From NCBI GenBank assembly GCA_022432975.1, contig CM039515.1, positions 20,091,554 through 20,155,553 of the forward strand: a DNA stretch of 64,000 nucleotides, in the 5' to 3' direction. Below are positions 56,412 to 64,000 of the stretch, in pieces. Both the position numbers and the translations under genes were made by a program. The number at the start of each line of letters is the position of its first letter. The first letter of the stretch is position 1. The stretch comes from Begonia masoniana. Its lineage: Eukaryota > Streptophyta > Magnoliopsida > Cucurbitales > Begoniaceae. The notes beneath the pieces are model-generated. The model did no database searches, was not told the DNA's origin, and worked only from the letters and a program-made list of their open reading frames with translations.

Positions 56412-57144
56412 GATTTTATGAAAAGATATGCAAGTATGAAAGTATCATATAAACAACCCCCATGTGGTTATCGGGGAGAGGTTCAGATATGACGTTCCGT
56501 GGTGAGCATGTCTTCCTCCCTTCAGATGGTGCGGACTATCTAATCGCTTGATGTGCCCTATCCATCTGCCGACTGATGCTCTGATAACCAAAGACTGATA
56601 CGGACTGAAAAAGGAATGAATGGATGGACTTCATAAAATTGCATATGCATGTTCACGCATTATCATTTACGTAGGCTTACTGAGTTTTATCTCATAGGTG
56701 TCTCTATGGTGTAGGTGAACTTGAAGAAGGTGAGGAAGATGTTTTCCAACAAGATGAACGTACAGATTGAATAAGGATGCCCGTGGGAGTGCGCTGTGCT
56801 GTCTGACCGATTTTGACCCGTGGGTAGGTACAGGTGTTTTGACTAAGTATAGACATTTTGAGCTTATTATTAGGTGTATGGGTTAGATAGGAAAACTTGA
56901 ATGTATTTTGAATGATGCCAAATATTTTTATGATTATAAAGTAATGGATGGTTGTTGCATAGGTAAAAATCCTGGTTAGAGGTAAAAGTAGGATTATGAT
57001 ATCCGTTTTTATAAAGAAAAGGTGAATTTGATGCTTAAGGAGGAAAGAGAGTGGATTGATATTGAGTATGTAGAGTTGGTTAAGTATAGAGGAAATTGGA
57101 AGTGTTGAATGTGTAAAAAATAGAAAAATTGCCTTTGGAAAGTC

Positions 57145-59059
57145 TGTAACGCCCTGAATTTTATAAACCTGGTTCGTTACTCATAACACAGCACATGACT
57201 AAGAAATTCTGGTAAATTTTTAAAACTTCACTCGATGGTCAAAATTTGACCTTTATTTAAAAACATCAAGAAAACTTGCAACGGAAAACCATTTGTATAA
57301 AACAACATTTATTAAATGATTAAAATATTAGAGACAGTTGATTGAAAGAAGACAAAGGAAAACAGAACACATCTACCGCTGAATAGTTCCAGCAATAGAA
57401 GTAGAGACAGAATAGTCTCGGCGGTAGAAACGGGAATAGAAGGCATCCACCGCTAAACAGTGTCAGCCGAACGACATGTCGACTACCCACATCCACCGCT
57501 CAACAAACAAAAGACATCTACCGCTAAACAGTGACAGTCGAACGACACGTCGACTACCCACATCCACCGATCAAATCCTTCGAACGACAGTAACCCTCAG
57601 CATACACCGATCACAAAACGACAAAATCTACTATACATCCACCGATAGACTACATCCATTGATAGACAACATCCACCGGTGAACAGTAACACCTACATCT
57701 TCCGATAGACTACATCCTCCGATAGACAACATCCACCGATAAACAACATCCACCGGTGAACAGTAACACTCTAAACAAATGGACAACTCTGCCTACTAAA
57801 AGAACTTGTAAATTTTAACAGCAGCTATTCAAAACAACATAGATCCACAACTTTATAACTCCAAAATAACAATCTACAATTAAAACCAAATCGTGTTTTC
57901 ATAACCAGAAAAGCTCCAAAATTATTAAAAACATTAAACTCCTACTGTTATTAACATTCTTAGCGTACTAAAACTGAACCTTGTCAACTAGACTTTCACA
58001 CCTTCTGACATTAGTTAAACCGCCCCATCAGATTGCCAAGTCGAGGCATAGGTGTGCTCCATCAACTACTCCTAGTCTTCAGTAAATTCAGAGAATTCTC
58101 CAGTAGTTACCTCAGTACCTACATCATAAAATTCATCTATTAGCCTAATGCTAAATAAGTAGAGCAATAATGAAAGGATAAGCTGAAACATAAATCCTAG
58201 TCATGCAGTTTCTACTTTCACATCTCAGTTGCATTCACATTCTTTCTCTGATCTGATCCCTCGGTTCCATTGGGAGTTGGATCAATTTTTCCGAAGTCAT
58301 ACATCATCTTCATCAATTAAAGGGCGGATTAGTTCCCTTAACAGCTGATCTAATCCTATATTCCATTGGGAAGCGGATCAATTTCCCAAAGTCATACATC
58401 CTCTTCATCGATTAAGGGGCGGATTAGTTCCCTTAACTGTTGGTCTATTACAATCTGTTCATACCTTACCATGTCATAAACCTACTATTTTGTGATGTAG
58501 ACCCGAAGGCACACACATACTCTACTTACCTGGTTTCCTAGAAAACTTGATTGAAATCTACCTCGGGAGTTTGCACCTAAAACCATAAACCGAGCATTAA
58601 TTAAATCTACACTAAACTTCATTCTAACCATCCAGAAATCTAAGGAAACTAATTTGGGAGCTCTGTTCATTGTGCATTTCCGATTTGCCCCAAACTCGAA
58701 CTAACTCTCACTTACAGCATTCTCAAAACTCACGTTTAAAATCCCTCTAACATCGATAGTTACAATGTAGCAAGAAATTGAAGTAGAACTCACCTAGCTT
58801 GGAGAAAATGAGAGAGAAAATCGTCGAGAGAAACTCTGCTTAGCTGAGCTGAATGCTGAGAAAGGAAAATGAGAAACAGTGGCGGCTAAACCTTCATTAA
58901 ACCTTCCATTTATAACACTGCTTCACAATTACTCAAAAGCCCTTGGCTAACCAACTTTAACCTATTTAACCAACCAATCAAATTTACTAAATTTCATAAA
59001 AATAAAAGTTACAAAATGACATTATTAATTAAATAAGGTGGACAATACCGGTTGCTACA
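57145..59059 (-). repeat. 3' LTR of element D, 1915 bp
   Basis: Carries donor-like CCAG|GTAAGT (minus, about 58530), GCATTAGGCTAATAGATGAA and acceptor-like GATGTAG|GTAC (minus, about 58115), two copies of an AAGGGGCGGATTAGTTCC block (about 58320 and 58418), and an array of ACATCCACCGATAGAC words (about 57365..57765) near its 3' end. Confidence 0.88.
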
Positions 59060-59111
59060 ATCTACCCTCCTCAAAAGAATTTTGTCCTCAAAAGAATTTT
59101 GTCCTCAAAAT

Positions 59112-62100
59112 TCAGTGCTTAAACAGCTCAGGGTAACGGCTCATCATGTCCTACTGGCTTTCCCAAGTTGCCTCCTCAACATTCTGATTATGCCATAAGA
59201 CTTTCACCAGCTGAACCTCTTTGTTACGCAGTACTTTTGTTGTATAGTCCAAAATTTCCAATGGTTTCTTCTCATAGGTAAGGGTAGGATGAATTTCAAT
59301 GTTCTGCTGTTCCACAACCTGAGTTGGATCCCACATACACTTCTTTAGCATAGAAATATGGAACACATTGTGAATTCCTTCCATAGAGGCTGGCAATTGT
59401 AACTGATAAGCTGTCTTCCCAATCCTTTTCAAAATTGAGAAAGGCTCTATAAACCTGGGGTTCAACTTACTTCTCTTCCCGAATCTTACAACTCCTTTGA
59501 ACGGTGAAACCATAAGAAAGACTTCATCACCAACATCAAACTCTAATTCTCTACGCCTCCTATCGGCATAGCTTTTCTGTCGGCTTTGAGCTGTTAAGAT
59601 TCTCTGTCGGATGAGGGCAATCTTCTCCACTATTTGCTGCACAATATCAGGACCAAGCAAACGTGCTTCACCAATTTCATCCCAATACAAATGAGATCTA
59701 CATTTTTGTCCATACAATGCTTCATACGGTGCCATTCCTATTGTTGCCTGATAACTGTTATTATAAGAAAATTCCATCAATGATAAGTATTTATTCCAAC
59801 AACCCTGAAAATCTAATATGCACACACGAAGCATATCTTCTATTGTCTGAATAGTTCTCTCGGATTGTCCATCTGTTTGAGGGTGAAAAGCTGTACTAAA
59901 ATTGAGTTGCGTACCCATAGCCTTGTGCAGACTCTTCCAAAACTTAGATGTAAATCTAGAATCTCGGTCTGAAACTATAGTGGTTGGAACTCCATGCAGT
60001 CTAACAATCTCATGCACATACAACTCAGCGAGTTGATCCATCGAGTATGTCATCTTCATTGGCAGGAAATGGGTAGATTTGGTTAGACGATCTACTATCA
60101 CTCAAATTGCATCATGTCCTCTTACTGTTCTAGGCAATCCCACAACAAAGTCCATCGTTATTTGTTTCCATTTCTATTCAGGAACTGGTAAGCGTTGTAA
60201 TGTTCCTGCAAGTCTCTGATGTTCAGCTTTAATCCGTTGGCAAACTAGACACGATCCTACATACTCTGCCACACTTCTTTTCATATTTGGCCACCAATAA
60301 TATTGTCTAAGGTCTCTGTATATTTTTGTACTTCCAGGATGACAAAAAGTCTAGAAGAATGAGCTTCCGAAAGGATCTCTTTTCGAAGTTCTTTATCTGT
60401 TGGAACAAACCATCTATTCCGAAACTTGAGAATTCCATCAACAGAATAGTTGAAATCCGACTTCTCTGTAGAATCCATGCATGACTTATACTTGTTGCAC
60501 TCAACATCATTCGCTTGAACTTCCTTTATTCTATCAAAAATTGTAGGCTTCAAGGATATAGCAGAAAGCATAGCTGACACGCTGGATGCAGCTTCCAAGT
60601 AAAATCTTTGTAATTCTGCCTCTGAGGCTAACGGTATGTCAAGAATCAATGCTGAGGCTGAAGTCGTCACTCTACTCAATGCATCAGCCACTACATTCGC
60701 CTTGTCGAGGTGATATTTAATCTCAAAAACATAATCCTTGACAAATTCCATACAAGTAATGCCTCCAAATCTTCTATGCAAACACAACCGCAGCTAATTC
60801 CAAATCATGTGTAGGATAATTCTTCTCATGTGTTTTCAGCTGTCTAGAAGCATAGGCTATTACCTTTCCATCTTGCATCAAGACACAGCTAAGTCCAACC
60901 TTGGAAGCATCACAATAAATGCTAAACTTTCCATTCTCAACAGGGAGTGTTAGTATTGGAGCATTAGTCAATCTCAGTTTCAAGGTCTGAAAATTTATCT
61001 CACATTCCTCAGTCCACACATACTTCACGTTCTTCCTTGTTAACCGAGTGAGGGGTGTTGCAATCTTCGAGAATCCTTCAATAAATTTCTTGTAATATCC
61101 TGTTAATCCAAGGAAACTCCAAATATCAGTGGCATTCTTCGGTTGGGGTCACTCCTTAACTGCTTGAACCTTAGCTGGATCGACAGATATTCCATCACCC
61201 GAGATCACATGACTAAGAAAGTGAACTCTGTCCAACCAAAACTCACACTTGGAAAACTTATCATAAAGTTGATGTTGCCTTAGTACTCCCAATACCAGGT
61301 TCAAATGCCTTGCATGCTCCTCCTCAGTACGTGAATAAATTAAGATATCATCAATAAATACTATGACAAATTTATCTAAATACTCGTGAAACACTCTATT
61401 CATGAGATCCATAAAGGCTGCTGGTGCATTTGTCAATTCAAAGGACATAACCAAAAACTCATAATGTCCATACCTAGTGCGAAAGGCAGTCTTTGAGATA
61501 TCTTCAAATTTGACTTTCAATTGGTAATAACCAGACCTTAGGTCAATCTTAATCATCAATCCTTGGCAATGGATACTTGTTCTTGATAGTTAACTTATTC
61601 AATTCCCGATAATCAACGCACATACGCATTGATCCATCCTTCTTCTTAACAAAAAGAACTGGTGCACCCCACGGTGAAAAGCTTGGGCGTATAAACCCTT
61701 TTTCCAATAATTCCTCCAACTGTTTCTTTAATTCCTTAAGCTCCGTAGGTGCTAATCTATAGGAAATCTTAGATACAGGCTTGGCGCCTGGGTAAATATC
61801 TACAACAAATTCAATGTCCCTATCTGGCGGCAAGCTAGGAAGGTCATATAGAAATACTTCTGGAAAGTCTTGGATAACTAAGACATTTTGAGGGCTCGGT
61901 TTTCCTGCTAGCTGCGTGTCTAGAACACTGGCAAAGAAGCATAAATACTCTTCGCATGGAGAAGGTCTAGCGTTGACAGAGGTCATAACAAACATCTCCT
62001 TACTCTTCTTCAAAGCTTGAAAGGTATGTTTCAAGCCACCAGGGGGTTGAAAACTAACTACTCCAGTCCTACAATCGATTGTGGCATAATGCTTGAACAA

Positions 62101-62502
62101 CCAATCCATTCCTAAGATTACATCAAATCCCATTATATCCATAATAATGAGATCAACAAGTAAATTCTTGTTTCCTACTAACACAACACTATCAAACATC
62201 ACTTGGTTAGAGTGCATGCGTTCACCAAAGGGTAATGCGACGTTAAATACATGCTTAGTAGGGTTAAACTGTACATTTAACTTGACAGCAAACGCAGACG
62301 CTATAAAGGAATGTGTTGCATCAGAATCTATTAAAGTAAAAGCAGGTATAGAGTTGATCAATATGGTACCTGACACTACAGCGGGTTGTTCTTCATCACC
62401 CGACTCCATCATGGAGAATATCCTCGGCTTTATCTTAGCAGGGCCACTCTTCAAAGCTGGACAGTCTCTGTTAATATGGCCGACTTTGTTACAGTTGAAG
62501 CA
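59112..62502 (-). pseudogene. pol: pol of element D, broken
   Basis: On the minus strand: protease (about 62390..62000) reads IDSDATHSF, where the active-site Gly of DSG is Asp. RT has [17 protein letters not shown], then loses about 35 nt near 61555 and shifts frame; its FIDD box ([12 protein letters not shown]) is at about 61350. A stop replaces Trp at 61149. RNase H lacks about 90 nt around 60780, including the SDHKS block. Integrase has its catalytic blocks (SDRDSRF about 59965; [11 protein letters not shown] about 59850) but a stop replaces Trp just before 60101. The tail [21 protein letters not shown] is chromodomain-like. The TGA ending the frame is at 59114..59112. Confidence 0.9.
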
Positions 62503-63307
62503 TTAGGTGATTCTGGGATTCGGGCAATCCCTGTATGTGTGTCTAACTTCCTCACAGTTGAAACACTTTCCCGTCCCAAATTTGCACTCGCCCAGGTGAC
62601 TTTTCAAACTCTTCGGGCACTGGGGAAACTTCCTGATGTCCTGCACCTTCTTTCCTATTCCTTGGTTATTCTGGCCTTCACTAGGCCTCTTCATTCCTCT
62701 CTGCTGGTGTGGCTGGATGAACTTTCGTGGGGCTTCCTTTGGTATAGCACACTTCATTTCCGCTTCTTCCACTTCCAACGCCGTGGACACAACTTCACTA
62801 AAGGACAAGCCTTTAATACCACAAAATTTGACTCCTCTGTAAATTTTGGGTTTTAGTCCTTGCATAAACTGAAACACCTTATCTTCATTCCTGTGAATTA
62901 GGTGTCCAGCGAACCTTGACAGTGACTCGAATTGTCTGCTGTACTCGGCCACAGACCCCGTTTGTTTCAACTGCAAGAACTCTACTTTCTTTGAAGTTTG
63001 GACAGCACTACTGAAATACTTCTCACAGAAGACTTTCTTGAATTGCGCCCTAAGACATTGCCAGGACATCGGTAGTGGTCTCCATCGACTCCCACCAAAG
63101 CTGAGCATCACCTGCTAGATGGAATGTTGCCAAGGTGATCTTGTCTCCCTCCCCAACATTGGCATACTTGAACATGCTCTCGATCTTCCTAAGCCATTCC
63201 TCAGCAACAATCAGATTGGATGACTTTCCATCAAATGGGGGCGGCTGTAGCCTCTGGAATCTGTCTCCTGAATGCTCATTGCTGGAACTCGAGTTGGCAC
63301 TTCCTTG
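62503..63307 (-). pseudogene. gag: gag of element D, 5'-truncated and broken
   Basis: Starts inside gag at the deletion junction with GSANSSSSNEHSGDRF. A frame break lies near 63111..63060; then VAEYSRQFESLSRFAGHL (about 62955..62905), KCFNCEEVRHTYRDC (His present but Gly changed to Arg) and a stop at 62503 just before the second knuckle, which continues in the same frame. Very similar to the gag of A. Confidence 0.88.
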
Positions 63308-63438
63308 TACTCAAATGCCCTTGGCTAACCAACTTTAACTTATTTAACCAACCAATCAAATTCACTAAATTTCATAAAAATAAAAGTTACAAAATGACGT
63401 TATTAATTAAATAAGGTGAAAAATACCGGTTGTTACAG
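63308..63438 (-). repeat. Truncated 5' LTR of element D
   Basis: Matches the start of D's 3' LTR with a few changes (minus TGTAACAACCGGTATT against TGTAGCAACCGGTATT), then joins gag at TTTGAGTAC, a point of short shared sequence. Confidence 0.9.
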
Positions 63439-63745
63439 TGTCGACCTGTGCATGTAGGGGTCGACCACTACTAAACGAGGGGTAGACCTGTGCTTGCAGT
63501 GGTAGACCCCTACTAGGCAAGGTGTCGACCGCTGTTACAAGGTGTCGACTTGCTTCAGTACAACCAAAAACCAGAGGCAAATGAGGTGTCGACCCTATTA
63601 GTAGGGGTCGACCACTACCAGACAAAGTGTCGACCGCTGTTGCAAGGTGTCGACCGGTCTCAGTAGAAACAAAAATCAGAGACAAATGGGGTGTCGACCC
63701 CTATTTGGAGGGGTCGATCACTATTATGAAGTGTCGACCAAAAGC
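63439..63745. repeat. GTGTCGACC palindrome array at the end of LTR G
   Basis: More than ten GTCGAC sites occur in 300 bp, in phrases GTGTCGACC and GGGGTCGACCACTA. The words are closely like those in LTR F (36695..36895), though F and G otherwise look different. An open frame of 92 codons on the minus strand here is a by-product of the repeat. Confidence 0.9.
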
Positions 63746-63956
63746 TTTAGCGATCGACAGGGGTTCTTTTTGTTGTGTCAAACTTGGGATTTTGGTTAAT
63801 TTTACTTTATAATGAGTCTTCCATACACGATAGTCTTCCGCTACCAAGGTTTAATATTTTAAACGATGTCGCTCGAGGAAATTAATAAAGTCATTAAATA
63901 AAGTCAAAAAAAAATTATGAGAATTTTAAAGTAAAGAAAAGGGGAAAGTTACATTA

Positions 63957-63969
63957 TGGTATCAGAGCG
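63957..63969 (+). other. Primer-binding site of element G
   Basis: TGGTATCAGAGCG lies 3 nt after the LTR end; the following CCCGGGTTTTAAAATC matches B's leader after its own primer-binding site (36438..36453, 39252 onward). The element interior continues outside the window. Confidence 0.85.
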
Positions 63970-64000
63970 CCCGGGTTTTAAAATCAGTTCTGTATACTGC

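Larger units (their letters stand above)
57145..63438 (-). mobile_element. Gypsy element D, minus orientation, 5' LTR truncated, in the LTR of G
   Basis: The 3' LTR is 57145..59059 (minus: TGTAGCAACCGG...CAGGGCGTTACA), preceded by a purine tract (minus AGGAGGGTAGAT). At the other end only about 131 bp of the 5' LTR remain (63308..63438), joined directly to gag; the primer-binding site and gag start are lost. Flanking 5-mers are AAGTC (57140..57144) and GTGTC (63439..63443), an imperfect TSD at best. A 17-bp word TCAAAAGAATTTTGTCC is duplicated at about 59073..59106. Confidence 0.88.
53477..64000 (+). mobile_element. LTR element G, 5' LTR and start of interior; continues beyond the window
   Basis: The LTR starts TGTAACACCCGAAAC at 53477 and ends AAGTTACA at 63953. 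Pieces 53477..54756, 56412..57144 and 63439..63953 total about 2.5 kb after removing G2 and D. The left TSD would be GACGG (53472..53476). Donor-like GCGAA|GTAAGT (54514) and acceptor-like GGTGTAG|GTGAAC (56714) follow the shared plan. It resembles S1: both have a GGCCGATAGGCCTAC-like phrase after the donor (about 54537 here). Confidence 0.85.

Noticed and set aside
57140..63443. A perfect TSD for element D
   Set aside because: The flanking 5-mers AAGTC and GTGTC agree at only three positions, so I do not claim a TSD; orientation and LTR ends still define the element.
63407..63685. 92-codon open frame on - at the end of LTR G
   Set aside because: It is a translation of the GTCGACC repeat array; its internal repeats follow the DNA repeat.

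Overview
This is a transposon-dense stretch of a flowering-plant nuclear genome, probably a eudicot; I cannot fix the species. Evidence for this is the AT-rich sequence with spliceosomal introns, several Ty3/gypsy LTR retrotransposons whose primer-binding sites match plant initiator tRNA-Met (TGGTATCAGAG), a MULE (Mutator-like) and a hAT DNA transposon, a TRIM, and one ordinary plant gene. The only apparently intact host gene is a five-exon Alba-domain nucleic-acid-binding protein at 11716..13302.

The framework is two inverted copies of one MULE flanking the Alba gene. Each copy has a mudrA-like transposase and, convergent to it, a second gene resembling the 'putative plant transposon protein' family (Transposase_32-like). 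Left copy: second gene on + (1980..5720, split by a solo LTR at 2254..4795) and transposase on - (6144..8265). Right copy: transposase on + (14896..53021, split by two large insertions) and the tail of the second gene on - (about 53395..53476). Between them are a head-to-head inverted duplication of the MULE 5' end (8150..8807), a foldback element (8860..9190), a 961-bp non-autonomous hAT (9373..10333), MULE terminal relics and the Alba gene.

The right MULE holds a five-layer nest, each layer supported by target-site duplications (TSDs) read in the sequence. A hAT element (15758..43358, TSD ATCTAAAG) sits in the MULE transposase. LTR element B (17916..41530, TSD CTATG) sits in the hAT transposase. 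Gypsy element A (18331..29562, TSD ACCAC), deletion derivative C (30953..35553, TSD TAAGG) and solo LTR F (36453..39246, TSD TAAAA) sit in B. A TRIM (21458..22280, TSD GATCT) and a 1.4-kb hairpin-ended insert (26204..27615) sit in A. A second MULE-borne element, E (43740..52199, TSD AGGGC), has paired 2.6-kb LTRs but almost no coding sequence.

From 53477 to the end the window lies almost wholly in the 5' LTR of another element, G. That LTR is interrupted by solo LTR G2 (54757..56411, TSD GATTT) and by minus-strand gypsy element D (57145..63438). G's primer-binding site is at 63957, just before the window ends.

The gag-pol genes look like the Tekay/Del chromovirus lineage. All but the 3' half of pol in C (31003..33183, open throughout) are broken, often by stops that look like C-to-T or G-to-A changes. 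The most unusual pattern is in the LTRs: families with little overall similarity share one modular plan. It comprises a TATA-like box, two intron-like segments with good splice signals, a repeat block inside the second one, a short-palindrome array near the LTR 3' end in several families, and a terminal GTTACA-type end.
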